DNA of 64,000 bases from Oceanicoccus sagamiensis (GCF_002117105.1 NZ_CP019343.1:3224001-3288000); one strand, 5' to 3'. Numbered from the stretch's first letter, positions 35,192 through 45,058 are shown. The notes: generated by a model not told the origin, from the letters alone. Numbers and translations are program-made.

Positions 35192-36214
35192 TTATTTTAT
35201 GAGTTCAGCAGCAGCTTCCGCTAAGGGTTTTACTAATGCACCCATCTCCATTGCTTTTTTGCTGGAGGCATTGCCATCCAGTGCGCGCTTTTTAACACCT
35301 TGTAAAATTGCGGCCAGACGGAAAAAGCTAAACGCTACATAGAAATTCCAGTTATCGATTTTTTCGATACCCATGCGCTCACAGTACAGGGCGATATATT
35401 CTTCTTCAGAGGGGATACCTAAAGCTGCACGATCAATGCCAGCTAAACCGGACAGGTTGCCGCCCTGGGGCAAACGCAATTGCATACACTGGTAAGCCAG
35501 ATCTGCAAAAGGGTGGCCCAGCGTTGATAGTTCCCAATCCACCAGCGCTTTCACTTCCTGGGTGTCGGGGTTAAACATCATATTATCTAAACGGAAATCA
35601 CCGTGGGCCAGGCTAACACGACCATCATCTTCCGGTTTATTAGCGTCCAGCCACACCATTAACTGTTCCATCTCTTCAATGGTTTCAGTTTCTGAGGCGC
35701 GGTATTGTTTGCTCCAGCGACCTAGCTGACGGTCAAAATAGTTACCGGGCTTGCCGTAGTCGCTGAGGCCAACTTCATGAATATCCACCTTATGCATCTC
35801 TGCCAATACGCGGTTCATTTCATCGTAAATTTTACTGCGCTGCTGGTTATTCATCTCTGGCAGGGCGGCATCCCAGTACACGGTGGCTTCTACATATTCC
35901 ATCAAATAGAACATGCTGCCAATAATACTGTCGTCTTCGCAAAGGTGGTAAACCTTGGCAACAGGAACGGCGGTGTCGGCCAAGGCTTGAATAACACGAA
36001 ATTCACGGTCAACGGCATGGGCGGATTTTAATAACTCACCAGGTGGCTTGCGGCGCAGCACATATTTGCCGCTTTCGGCGCTAATCGCAAAGGTGGGGTT
36101 GGATTGGCCGCCGGGGAATTTCTTGGCGGTCAGTGGGCCTTTAAAGCCTTCAACGTGTTGCTCCAGGTAGCTTGCGAGGGTGGCTTCATCAAAGCTATGT
36201 GGGTCTGTTGACAT
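35192..36214 (-). CDS. APH-family phosphotransferase (ACAD10/11-like)
   Basis: A 340-residue kinase-fold protein: GGQSNPTFAI nucleotide-loop region, YVLRRKPPGELLKSAHAVDREF, the catalytic loop LAHGDFRLDNMMF and the metal-binding VDWELSTLGHPFADLAY. This is the aminoglycoside-phosphotransferase-like subgroup fused to acyl-CoA dehydrogenases in ACAD10/11, where the kinase phosphorylates 4-hydroxyacyl-CoA during lipid breakdown. A similar role is plausible with the SDR, FadD and MaoC genes in the window, but antibiotic resistance is not indicated. It probably shares a transcript with the phosphatase gene upstream (gap 56 bp). Confidence 0.85.
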   Translation of the reverse strand: MSTDPHSFDEATLASYLEQHVEGFKGPLTAKKFPGGQSNPTFAISAESGKYVLRRKPPGELLKSAHAVDREFRVIQALADTAVPVAKVYHLCEDDSIIGSMFYLMEYVEATVYWDAALPEMNNQQRSKIYDEMNRVLAEMHKVDIHEVGLSDYGKPGNYFDRQLGRWSKQYRASETETIEEMEQLMVWLDANKPEDDGRVSLAHGDFRLDNMMFNPDTQEVKALVDWELSTLGHPFADLAYQCMQLRLPQGGNLSGLAGIDRAALGIPSEEEYIALYCERMGIEKIDNWNFYVAFSFFRLAAILQGVKKRALDGNASSKKAMEMGALVKPLAEAAAELIK

Positions 36215-36270
36215 TATTTGTACTCCGGGTGTTTATCGTTGTTTGTTCAGTCGCGGGCTATTGTAGCGCT

Positions 36271-36939
36271 CTAACTATAAGTAATGCTATCCATCCTTTC
36301 GGGGTGGTCCAGATGGGGGATATTGTTGAAACTCATCAGGTGAGTCGCTTTGCTGGTTTTTAAAAAGCGGCTGACGCTGGTGTTAATCACCTGCAGGTTC
36401 AGAGAGATCATTTGTTCGGTACCCAGTTCAAGGGTCTGTTTCATAATCATTGAGATGGGGCCGCCGGAGCTGACAATCAGCACTTTGGCTGTGGGTTGCT
36501 CAGTGGCGAAGGCCATGGCATCGCTAATTCTTTGGTTAAATTCACCCCAGCTTTCAGGTAGGCCGCTAATACCATCTTCAGACCAGACCATGAGTGCGCG
36601 ACGTAAGATGACATAGAAGTGGCGACGGTCCTGATATTCAGAGTGGGTTTGCTCTGGATACTGCGCGGAGAAGGCTTCTACTAGCGCGGTAAAGTCATAT
36701 TCATTAAAGCCGCTATGGGTTTCAAAATCCGGGCTGCCAGCCATTGAACTAACAATCCCCTCGGCGGTTTGCCGGTGCCTTAGCTGGGTGCCCATTAATA
36801 CCCGGTCAAAGCTGGCGTCTCGCTGCTGCAGGTGTTCACCTAACCAAATGGCTTGTTGTCCTCCCAGAGGGCTAAGTTGGTCGTAATTATCGGCGCCAAA
36901 AGAGGCTTGGCCATGTCTTACCAGCGTGATATCGGTCAT
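36271..36939 (-). CDS. Histidine phosphatase family protein
   Basis: A 222-residue phosphoglycerate-mutase-like protein. LVRHGQASFGADNYDQLSPLGGQQA holds the catalytic RHG histidine, RHRQTAEGI follows, and VSSGGPISMIM is in the place of the second conserved His segment: the usual SHGG is SSGG, so this His is absent. Activity may therefore be altered, although many of the SixA/PGM-like enzymes vary here. It lies upstream of the APH-like kinase, suggesting a phosphorylation-related pair in acyl-CoA metabolism. Confidence 0.85.
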   Translation of the reverse strand: MTDITLVRHGQASFGADNYDQLSPLGGQQAIWLGEHLQQRDASFDRVLMGTQLRHRQTAEGIVSSMAGSPDFETHSGFNEYDFTALVEAFSAQYPEQTHSEYQDRRHFYVILRRALMVWSEDGISGLPESWGEFNQRISDAMAFATEQPTAKVLIVSSGGPISMIMKQTLELGTEQMISLNLQVINTSVSRFLKTSKATHLMSFNNIPHLDHPERMDSITYS

Positions 36940-37264
36940 TGCTATGGAGTGTAGGTGATTAAACGTGGACGGATTTTAAGGCTTGCAGTACTATTTTCAA
37001 AATTTATTTTATTAATGCTTAGATATTGATCTGATTAATGGCTGCCGCTCCTGTAATGTCGCTAGTCCACTAACAGCTTTCAAGGCTCAACAAACGCTCG
37101 GGCCTTGTAGGGTGGATTATAATCCACCAAAGCCCAGCCCGGCGCCGTTATAAGCGGTGGATTATAATCCACCCTACGGGCCAATGGATGTATTCGGAGT
37201 GCCATGGGCCTGAGCGGGAATGACGCTAGCTGGAGGCAATAATTATGTGTTTTAGTGAGGGTTT
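36940..37264. other. Intergenic region between divergent phosphatase and LysR genes
   Basis: About 325 bp holding the 37107-37177 REP pair and presumably both promoters. A half ATTCC-type element (GCGGGAATGACG, near 37214) is also present. Nothing else was recognised. Confidence 0.5.
37107..37177. repeat. 70-bp REP pair, copy 4
   Basis: Two canonical inverted GGTGGATTATAATCCACC palindromes with GTAGG and CCTACGG ends and an AAAGCCCAGCCC spacer, almost identical to the copy at 6867. Confidence 0.9.
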
Positions 37265-38158
37265 ATGAGACTGGATAGGGTTGATCTCAATTTATTTGTT
37301 ATGTTCGATGTGATTTATAGCGAGCGCAACCTTACTAGAGCGGCGGAGGTACTTAACCTAACCCAGCCCGCCGTGAGTAATGCGCTAAATCGCTTGCGGG
37401 ATGTGTTTGATGATGAGTTATTTGTTCGCAACCCCCGCGGTATGGAGCCAACACCGGTGGCCGATAATATTATTGCCCAGGTCCGTGAGGCCCTGACCTT
37501 GCTAAATTTCAGCTTAAATGAAGGGGCAGTTTTTGATCCTTTAAGAACGGAAAAAACCTTTAACTTAAGTATGAATGACTTGTCGGAATTTATGTTGCTA
37601 CCGCCGCTGTTGGAAGAGCTAACCCAGCAGTCATCGCAAATAAAAACCCGCTGCTATTACGTGAGCCGTGATGAGCTGGTTAAGGACTTGGCCTCTGGTC
37701 AGCTGGATTTGGCCATCGATGCGCCGTTGGTCAATTCTCCCAATTTAATGCAGGTGCCGCTCTCCAGTGAAGACTATGTCTGTGTGGTGCGGGAAAATCA
37801 CCCTGAGGTGAAGAAAAAGATATCGATAGAGCAATATATCGCGCTAGACCATGTGCATGTGTCCAGCCGACGGAGTGGGGCGGGGCATGTGGATATCGCC
37901 TTGCAGCGGATGGGGCTGTCTCGCAGTATTGCTGTTAGGGTACAGCACTATATGGTGGCACCGCGAATTATTGAACATACCGATTTAGCCTGGACTTTGC
38001 CTCGGGCATTGGCTCGTCGGCTTAATTTAAAAATTGTTGAGTTGCCCTTTGAATTGGCCACGCTGGATTGGCATTTATACTGGCATAAGAGTGCTGATAA
38101 TGATCAGGCTAACCGCTGGATGCGTGAGCGGCTGATGGCGGCGGCTAGTCAGCAGTAA
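37265..38158 (+). CDS. LysR-family transcriptional regulator
   Basis: A 297-residue LysR-type regulator. The helix-turn-helix RNLTRAAEVLNLTQPAVSNALNRLRDVFDDELFVR occupies about residues 21-55, followed by a substrate-binding domain of the NodD/SyrM-like subgroup (GMEPTPVADNI). The coinducer is unknown. Its stop overlaps the persulfide dioxygenase-like gene by 14 bp in convergent orientation, so it need not regulate that operon. Targets could be the divergent phosphatase and APH-like genes. Confidence 0.92.
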   Translation: MRLDRVDLNLFVMFDVIYSERNLTRAAEVLNLTQPAVSNALNRLRDVFDDELFVRNPRGMEPTPVADNIIAQVREALTLLNFSLNEGAVFDPLRTEKTFNLSMNDLSEFMLLPPLLEELTQQSSQIKTRCYYVSRDELVKDLASGQLDLAIDAPLVNSPNLMQVPLSSEDYVCVVRENHPEVKKKISIEQYIALDHVHVSSRRSGAGHVDIALQRMGLSRSIAVRVQHYMVAPRIIEHTDLAWTLPRALARRLNLKIVELPFELATLDWHLYWHKSADNDQANRWMRERLMAAASQQ

Positions 38159-38849
38159 GGGCGTTGCCACAGCTCTGGTTGGCGGGTACGGCAATGTCCA
38201 TTAACTGGGGTCTTGGCAAATTTAACTGATCTAAAATTTGTGCCAGTTCCTGCCAATTGCTCACTTGTAATCTGGGGTTGTTGACTCGCTCTTTGGCAAT
38301 GGTAGAGCATTGCTGGCCTTTGTAATCATGGCCGGGGTAAACGGTCGTGCTATCGGGCAGGCTGAGAATTTTATCAAATAAACTATGGTATAGAGCCTGA
38401 CTCGAACCCTGTTGAAAATCGGTACGCCCCGTGCCATTAATTAATAAGGTATCGCCAGTAAATAAGTAGCCTTCGTCTTCGTCAATATAAAAACAATAAG
38501 AGTCTTCAGTATGCCCCGGTGTATAGATGGCATGCAGGTTAATATCACCACACTGAATAATATCGTTATGTTGAACTTGTCGATCTGCACAGCTCATGGT
38601 TGAAGGGTGGCCAATAATGGTTTCGCAGCCGGTGTACTCTCTTAAATCGCCCAGTGCCGTAATATGATCGGCATGCACATGGGTGTCGATGCTGGCAACC
38701 AGTGTCAGCCTGTGTTGTTGTAATAATTGCAGATAGTGATCGAGCTGTTCTTTGACCGGGTCAATCAATAGTGCTTTGCCTTGTTGTTGGTCGGCGACCA
38801 AATAACAAAAGCTGCTTGAGTTGGGCTCAAATAATTGCTGGATAATCAC
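38145..38849 (-). CDS. ETHE1-like persulfide dioxygenase (MBL fold)
   Basis: A 234-residue metallo-beta-lactamase-fold protein. The motif DTHVHADHITALGDL, then IYTPGHTEDSYCFY, LFTGDTLLINGTGRTDFQQGS and VYPGHDYKG match the ETHE1/Blh group, a mononuclear non-haem iron enzyme that oxidises glutathione persulfide to sulfite. GTGRTDFQ is a hallmark of this group as opposed to glyoxalase II. The gene is last in an operon with a class V aminotransferase and TauE, with ATGA overlaps, which fits a persulfide to sulfite to export route. Confidence 0.88.
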   Translation of the reverse strand: MIIQQLFEPNSSSFCYLVADQQQGKALLIDPVKEQLDHYLQLLQQHRLTLVASIDTHVHADHITALGDLREYTGCETIIGHPSTMSCADRQVQHNDIIQCGDINLHAIYTPGHTEDSYCFYIDEDEGYLFTGDTLLINGTGRTDFQQGSSQALYHSLFDKILSLPDSTTVYPGHDYKGQQCSTIAKERVNNPRLQVSNWQELAQILDQLNLPRPQLMDIAVPANQSCGNALTAD

Positions 38850-39661
38850 TGTAGCTGCCTGTTAATAATTAATAGCGCCATGGATAGCATGGCGATTACA
38901 AAGAGTTTTTGTAGTTTAGGGCCGGATATATAACGGCTGGATAAAAGCCCTAACAGCATACCGATGCCGCCACCCAGAATAACTTCGCCAAGCAGGGTAA
39001 AATCTATTTTAGGTGTGGAAAGCGCATAGTTAATGAAACCGGCGCTGCTGATAAAGCTGATAATGAATAGGGAAGTAGCAACCGCTTGTTGGATCGTAAT
39101 ATGTAACAAAAAAATCAACGTCGGCACGATAATAAAACCACCGCCAACACCAAACAGCCCTGAGAGTATGCCGGTAACCATCGCGCCACCGCTAACACCC
39201 AGAATACAAGGCAAACCGAGCTGAAATGGCTGCATATGATTAACGCGGCAAAGGGCGATGGTGTTTTGCTGTTGATAGTGGCCAGCTCTAACCACTTTAG
39301 TTTCTTCCGGTGCCAGATTGGATTTTTTCCACATAAGCACAGCGACGACTAGCATCAAAAAGCTAAAGCCCAGCATAATAATGCTGTCAGGAAGTTGTTT
39401 GGCAATAAAGTGACCAAGGGGAGTAAAGGCACTGCCGATCACGGCAAATACCATCGCCGGCAACCACTGGATATTTCTGGAGCGTAAATGCCCGGCAACG
39501 CCCATTAAGGCGCTGGCCGCCACCACGCCTAAAGACAGGCCAATGGCGGCTACCGGCTCTAAGCCCAATACCACTAAAAATAAAGGCACCGCTAAAATAG
39601 AACCACCAGAACCCGTTAGCCCGAGTACCAGACCAATACATAGGCCGATAACAATGGTCAT
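38846..39661 (-). CDS. TauE/SafE-family sulfite/sulfonate exporter
   Basis: A 271-residue integral membrane protein with about eight hydrophobic segments. The two family repeats are visible: GLVLGLTGSGGSILAVPLFLVVLGL and GLFGVGGGFIIVPTLIFLL. TauE/SafE proteins export sulfite, sulfoacetate or related anions. Overlaps of 4 bp with both neighbours indicate translational coupling with the desulfurase-like enzyme upstream and the dioxygenase downstream. Sulfite is the most likely cargo by context. Confidence 0.92.
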   Translation of the reverse strand: MTIVIGLCIGLVLGLTGSGGSILAVPLFLVVLGLEPVAAIGLSLGVVAASALMGVAGHLRSRNIQWLPAMVFAVIGSAFTPLGHFIAKQLPDSIIMLGFSFLMLVVAVLMWKKSNLAPEETKVVRAGHYQQQNTIALCRVNHMQPFQLGLPCILGVSGGAMVTGILSGLFGVGGGFIIVPTLIFLLHITIQQAVATSLFIISFISSAGFINYALSTPKIDFTLLGEVILGGGIGMLLGLLSSRYISGPKLQKLFVIAMLSMALLIINRQLQ

Positions 39662-41351
39662 AGGGCTGCGGCACTGCTCTGGTCGATTTCAATATGCTGC
39701 GGTAGGGTAAACCAGCGTAGTGGCTCACAGCTGGCTGGCAAATCCAGATCATAGCGCTGCTCATTCTGTCTTGGCTTCAGCAATTGCTCTTTGCCTGCTG
39801 CTAAATAATCTTCCAGTGCAATAGGCTGACTTGCGGTGCTGTCAACGCTGGCTATTGTGCTGAAATCCAGCTGCGATACATTTTCCGTTAACCGGTTTTG
39901 GCTATTTTGATAGCGCCATGAACCGGTATGATTGTCAAAGCAATAATAGGGCAGTAAGCGCCAGCCATGTTCGGCAATTAAGATGATGGCATGGATTAAA
40001 TAATGAAAAACTTCTTCATCAATAAAGTAGTTAAAGTTTAATCGCACCCAGCCTGGGCGAAGAATAATTTGGCCTGTTACAATCTCGGCTTCCAATTTTT
40101 TACTATACGCCATATCCATACCCAGCAGGCTGTGGCCGTAAGGTCCGGCACAGGAACACCCCCCCTAGCCTGAATACCCAATAAATCATTGAGTAAGGCG
40201 ACCACAAAACCATAATGCAAATCCTTGCCCTGATGCTTGATACGCAAAGACATAATGGACAGTTGATCGGCTTCGGTATTACCGAGAATGTCGATATTGT
40301 CATGCGGTTGCCATAGGGCAATGGCGCGCTTAACAAAGTCTGCTTCACGCCGTTCGATTTCATCGGTACCGATATCCTGCTGTAATTTAAATACCAGACC
40401 TGCACGGATAGATTCGACAATGGCGGGGGTGCCACCTTCTTCGCGGCGCTCATGGTTGTCAATAAAGCGATGATCTTCCGGGGTCACATAAAGCACCGTG
40501 CCGCCGCCGGGCACAGCGGGCACCGTATTCTTTAACAAATGCTTTTTAACCACTAAAATGCCGGGCGTGCCGGGGCCACCGATAAATTTATGGGTCGAGA
40601 TAAATACAGCATCTTTGCTGCTATCGCCATGGGCGCTTTGGCTATTCATATCAATACCTACATAGGGCGCTGCGGCAGCATAGTCCCACAGTGCCATGGC
40701 GTTATGGTGATGGAGCAGGGCAGAGACCTGGTCGGTATCGGTTTTAATACCGGTCACATTGGAGGCCGCTGAGAAGCTGCCAATTTTTAATGGACGCTGC
40801 TGATAGTCTTGCAGTTTTTGTTGCAGCACGTCGGTATCTAGCTGGCCTTCTTGATTGAGAGGAATAACCTCCACGTCAGCAATCGATTCACGCCAGGGTA
40901 GTTCATTGCTGTGATGCTCATAGGGGCCAATAAAAACCACCGGACGTTGTTCCGCTGGGATTTGATCCAGTAGTTGGTAGCGCTCGGCTAAATCCGCAGG
41001 AAGGCGCAGGTTGAGAATATCAATCAGTTTGTTAATAGCTGCGGTGGCGCCGGGGCCGCAAAAAATAACCTGGTCATCGGCAGTTCCTTTTAGTGCCTGG
41101 CGGATAATCTGTCTTGCCTGCTCACGCAGGGCGGTAGTGTGGGCACCGGTATAAGAGGTTTCAGTGTGGGTGTTGGCATAGAAGGGCAGTACTTTGTCGC
41201 GAATATAGTCTTCAATAAAGCTCAGGCTTCTGCCAGAGGCTGTGTAATCGGCATAGACCAGCGGTTTTTGGCCAAAGGCTGTTGGAATGAGGGTTTTATC
41301 ACCAATAAGGCCCGAGCGGATGGTATCGATTAATGTCTGTGAGTCGGTCAT
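39658..41351 (-). pseudogene. Class V aminotransferase (cysteine desulfurase-like), split by a one-base frameshift
   Basis: Two minus-strand frames form one PLP enzyme of about 560 residues. The upstream part (from ATG 41351) has NTHTETSYTGAHTT, IGPYEHHSNELPW and the Schiff-base segment DAVFISTHKFIGGPGTPG with the PLP lysine. The downstream part has MDMAYSKKLEAEIVTGQIILRPGWVRLNF. Between them a run of seven C on the plus strand (40159-40165) needs one more base; with it, the sequence reads ARGGCSCAGPYGH, putting the family's active-site cysteine loop right at the break. Such enzymes act like cysteine desulfurases. The break may be a sequencing error, phase variation or true mutation. An alternative TTG start at 41369 is possible. 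Confidence 0.85.
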
Positions 41352-41518
41352 GGCTGGCTTCGCTGTCAATGTGGCTGAAAAGTTGGGTAGATCATAGAGG
41401 TTTACAGAATAAACATTGTCTCTATATACTCCTTTGATTGAGGTTTTTCCGGAATTTTGTGCTTTAATATTATAAATATGTGGATTATTGTTCCTTTAAA
41501 TGCTGAAAGGCCGTAAAA

Positions 41519-41980
41519 ATGGACAAACAAGATAAGGCGATACTGTCGCTAATGCAGCAAGATGCCACCCTGTCGGTTGGGGTGCTGGCTGAGCGTGTCG
41601 GTATTTCAAAGTCTGCCTGTTGGCGCCGTATCCAGAAGTTGGAGGCGGATGGCATCCTAAAAGAACGAGTGGCTTTGTTAGACCAACAGCAGGTGAATTT
41701 ACCCTTAACGGTCTATATCTCCATACGCACCCATCAACATAATGATCAGTGGTCAGAGCAGTTTAGGCAGGTCATTGAAGGGCTGCCCCTGGTGTTGGAG
41801 GTATATCGTATGAGTGGGGACCTGGATTACCTGATTAAGGCCGTGGTAACGGATATGCCGGGCTATGATCAGCTCTACCAGCAGTTGATTAAGGCGGATT
41901 TATTTGATGTTAGTTCCAGCTTTGTTATGGAGACAATGAAGCAAACCACTCAGCTTCCTTTGGAGTATATACAGGGGTAA
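41519..41980 (+). CDS. Lrp/AsnC-family regulator (DecR-like)
   Basis: A 153-residue Lrp-type regulator with an N-terminal helix-turn-helix (VGVLAERVGISKSACWRRIQKLEADGILKERVALLD) and a RAM domain (LVLEVYRMSGDLDYLIKAVV). It is divergent from the class V aminotransferase operon, with a 167-bp AT-rich gap. DecR of Escherichia coli is a related single-domain Lrp protein that activates a cysteine desulfhydrase in response to cysteine, so control of the sulfur operon by cysteine is a reasonable inference. Confidence 0.88.
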   Translation: MDKQDKAILSLMQQDATLSVGVLAERVGISKSACWRRIQKLEADGILKERVALLDQQQVNLPLTVYISIRTHQHNDQWSEQFRQVIEGLPLVLEVYRMSGDLDYLIKAVVTDMPGYDQLYQQLIKADLFDVSSSFVMETMKQTTQLPLEYIQG

Positions 41981-42062
41981 TCGGCTTTAGGCGTTTTTTC
42001 TGTTAAAATCCCGCCGATAATATTTATTTCGCCTTATTCCTGGTAAGAGGTTATTAATCTAC

Positions 42063-43118
42063 ATGTCAGAAGCTGTTATGTCTCACGATGCTGCCGATCA
42101 GCAATTAGTTCGTGATCATCTGGACCATTTGCATCAGCCCCAAGCCCTCAGTGGCTCTCAGCAGGCTGAGTTTAAGCAGCGCATAAAGGATCTGTTAGTT
42201 CGCGAGAACGCGGTTATTGTCGCGCATTATTATACTGACCCTATTATTCAGGAGTTGGCTGAAGAAACCGGCGGCTGTGTTTCAGACTCTTTAGAAATGG
42301 CCCGCTTTGGTCGCGATAACCCCGCTTCAACTCTGGTGGTTGCCGGGGTTAAGTTTATGGGTGAAACAGCCAAGATTTTGTCTCCTGAAAAACGCGTCTT
42401 AATGCCTACGTTAGAGGCGACCTGTTCTTTGGATATCGGCTGCCCCGCGGATGAGTTTTCGGCGTTTTGTGATCAGCATCCAGACCGTACTGTGGTGGTT
42501 TATGCCAATACCTCGGCTGCAGTAAAGGCCCGTGCGGATTGGGTAGTCACTTCCAGTATTGCACTAAAGGTTGTGGAGCATCTGGATGCCCAGGGCGAAA
42601 AAATTCTATGGGCACCCGATAAGCACTTGGGCAGCTATGTACAGCGTGAAACCGGCGCCGATGTCTTGATGTGGGATGGGGCCTGTATTGTTCACGAAGA
42701 ATTTAAAGCCAAAGGCCTGGAAGACCTCAAGCAAGTCTATCCGGATGCGGCGATTCTGGTACATCCTGAGTCGCCAGAGCCGGTGGTTAAGATGGCTGAT
42801 TATGTAGGTTCCACCTCGCAGATTATTCATGCTGCTGAAACCTTGCCGAATAAGCAGTTTATTGTGGCTACCGATCAAGGGATTTTTTATAAGTTGCAGC
42901 AGCAAATTCCCGATAAAGAATTTATTGTTGCCCCCACCGCCGGTAGTGGTGCGACTTGTCGCAGTTGTGCCAATTGCCCATGGATGGCAATGAATGGGTT
43001 GGATAACCTGGCCAATGTGTTAGAGACGGGGGCTAGCGAAGTCTTTGTCGATCAGCTGTTGGGCGAGCAGGCGATGAAACCTTTGACGCGGATGTTGAAT
43101 TTTTCTGCGGGTAAATAA
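42063..43118 (+). CDS. nadA: Quinolinate synthase A
   Basis: A 351-residue NadA. The conserved [48 protein letters not shown] (first cluster Cys) and [13 protein letters not shown] (C-terminal Cys group) are present. It condenses iminoaspartate with dihydroxyacetone phosphate using a [4Fe-4S] cluster in NAD synthesis. The start may be the ATG at 42063 or the one at codon 6 (MSHDAA). Together with bepA, tusA-like and perM it repeats a gene neighbourhood seen in Pseudomonas. Confidence 0.97.
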   Translation: MSEAVMSHDAADQQLVRDHLDHLHQPQALSGSQQAEFKQRIKDLLVRENAVIVAHYYTDPIIQELAEETGGCVSDSLEMARFGRDNPASTLVVAGVKFMGETAKILSPEKRVLMPTLEATCSLDIGCPADEFSAFCDQHPDRTVVVYANTSAAVKARADWVVTSSIALKVVEHLDAQGEKILWAPDKHLGSYVQRETGADVLMWDGACIVHEEFKAKGLEDLKQVYPDAAILVHPESPEPVVKMADYVGSTSQIIHAAETLPNKQFIVATDQGIFYKLQQQIPDKEFIVAPTAGSGATCRSCANCPWMAMNGLDNLANVLETGASEVFVDQLLGEQAMKPLTRMLNFSAGK

Positions 43119-43282
43119 AGGCTGTAGTTACTGAGTTCTTGTCGCTCTGTTGTTTGCGTCTGTCATTCCCGCCTTCGCGCATAGCTATTTGAGGCAAATG
43201 CCTAAAATAATACCGAGCGTATTGTCGTGTCGGCGTTCTAAGCCAATAAGGCATTTCAGTACTCGATCAACCGCCAAACATT

Positions 43283-43352
43283 GTAGGGTGAATTACAATC
43301 CACCAAACCCAGCCAGTAGCTGCCATAACCGGTGGATTATAATCCACCCTAC
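43283..43352. repeat. 70-bp REP pair, copy 5
   Basis: Inverted palindromes GGTGAATTACAATCCACC (left, with changes) and GGTGGATTATAATCCACC (right) in the convergent nadA-bepA gap, with the same AAACCCAGCCAG spacer as copy 1. A half ATTCC-type element (TGTCATTCCCGCC) lies about 120 bp before it. Confidence 0.88.
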
Positions 43353-43388
43353 GGTCTTCTCTTTGACCGCAATGGCCTTATGCCTAAC

Positions 43389-44840
43389 CTAAAGGTTTTT
43401 CATCTGCGCTTCCATTTGCTTAATTTGCACAATCCTCTGTTTGATTTTTGCCGACGTTAAATTATCGCCCTTCACCAAGGGCAGCGCGTAAGTTAGTTGT
43501 CTGGCTGCTCGGTCCAATACACCATTAAGCACAAAATACTCTGCCCTAGAGCGGTGTACGCCGACAATATTGCCCGCCAGACCATTGGTTTCTGCTAGCA
43601 AAAACCAGACAGAGGGGTCATTGGGTTTGACCTTGGTATGCTGTTCCAGCAGGGCTTCTGCTTTGTGGGGTTGGTTGGCCAATAAGTAGGCTCTGGACAG
43701 TGTCATGCTGATAGGATGGCTGTTTGGGGTGAAAGACAGGGCACCTTCTAATAAATTTATGGCTTCCAGTAACTGACCGGAAGCCATATTTAATTCCGCT
43801 TGTGCCAACATATAGCTGATTTCATTCGGTGAGGCCTGGATCAGTGTATTTAATCGGCTTTGTGCCTCATCAAACTCGCTATTGGCTGTCAATGCCAGTA
43901 CCAGTCCATATTCATCGGCATCGGGGAAACGGCTGGGTTTGGCAACTTTGGCGCGAAAGCGTTTAACAGCCTCTTTACTATTTTCAATAAAACTTAATTC
44001 CACCCGTGCCCGCATTAATTGGAAGTTGGCATTATCGGTATACATTTTCCGTGGATATTGACGGGAGCGGTTGCGCGCATCGCTAATTCGGCTTTCGGTG
44101 ACAGGGTGGGTTAATAAAAATTCCGGTGGTCTATTGCCATAATAGCGTGAGGCTTGTTGCATGACCTCGAACATACCGGCGGCGGCACTGGGGTCCATGC
44201 CAGCTCTTGCCATGGTTTGCATCCCTTCACGGTCAGCCTCCTGTTCATGCAGGCGGCTATAGCGCAGTTGATTTTGCAGGCTGGCTGCCTGGGTAGCGGC
44301 AATTGCTGCCATACCGGTACTGCCGCCTTCGGTGGCGGCCAGGATGATACCGGCTAATAAGCCAGCCATATTAGGAATGGCATTTCGTTTTTGCGCCTCT
44401 ACGCTGCGGGCAAAATGGCGCTGGCTAAGGTGCGCCAATTCGTGTGACATCACCGAGGCAAATTGGGCTTCGGTTTCAGCCTGTAAGAGCAGGCCGTTAT
44501 GGATACCCAACACTCCACCGGGAACCGCAAAGGCATTAATGGCGCGATTGTTGACGATAATAATATCCAATCGCCGGTCTTTTAATTCGCTATGGGTGGC
44601 CAGTTTATAGGTCAGTTCTTCAACATAGTCTTGCAATAAAGGGTCGTTGATTGCTTCTACTCGGCTGCGAAATACTCGCAGCCAGGCGCGGCCCAGTTGG
44701 TATTCCTTCTCCAGTGAGAATAGCGCGGAGGACGCGTCACCCAGCTCAGGGAGTTGAATCTCTTCCTTGGTTTGGGCGTTTGCGGTGCCAGTGAGCAGTG
44801 TTGCTAGCAACAGCAATAAGGGGAGTTTAAGGCTTTTCAC
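43389..44840 (-). CDS. bepA: Periplasmic M48 metalloprotease BepA-like
   Basis: A 483-residue protein: signal peptide (about 1-22, TANA/QT), an M48 peptidase domain with the zinc motif SHELAHLSQRH (HExxH) and NQLRYSRLHEQEADREG (third zinc ligand Glu), and a C-terminal TPR domain (about 310-480). BepA degrades or chaperones stalled outer-membrane proteins such as LptD in the periplasm. Length matches Escherichia coli BepA. It is divergent from the tusA-like gene. Confidence 0.93.
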   Translation of the reverse strand: MKSLKLPLLLLLATLLTGTANAQTKEEIQLPELGDASSALFSLEKEYQLGRAWLRVFRSRVEAINDPLLQDYVEELTYKLATHSELKDRRLDIIIVNNRAINAFAVPGGVLGIHNGLLLQAETEAQFASVMSHELAHLSQRHFARSVEAQKRNAIPNMAGLLAGIILAATEGGSTGMAAIAATQAASLQNQLRYSRLHEQEADREGMQTMARAGMDPSAAAGMFEVMQQASRYYGNRPPEFLLTHPVTESRISDARNRSRQYPRKMYTDNANFQLMRARVELSFIENSKEAVKRFRAKVAKPSRFPDADEYGLVLALTANSEFDEAQSRLNTLIQASPNEISYMLAQAELNMASGQLLEAINLLEGALSFTPNSHPISMTLSRAYLLANQPHKAEALLEQHTKVKPNDPSVWFLLAETNGLAGNIVGVHRSRAEYFVLNGVLDRAARQLTYALPLVKGDNLTSAKIKQRIVQIKQMEAQMKNL

Positions 44841-45058
44841 GTCTACGAGAGTTGCTCCCTGATGCAGATAAATCTTGTTTTAATAGTCGCACTTTAGCGG
44901 TTTATGGGCAATTGCGCTAATTTGCCCAGTGTTACAGGTATTAGATGACTTATCGCTTAAAAATTCCCCAAATGGCTTAACAGCGCTAATAACTTGGGTC
45001 TGCACAATCATCCAGCTATACTAGCGGCCTTTATCAGCCCTTAGTTGCCCCCATCACT

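Noticed and set aside
35192-36214. Antibiotic resistance (aminoglycoside phosphotransferase) gene
   Set aside because: The sequence belongs to the ACAD10/11-type kinase subgroup, and context is lipid metabolism.
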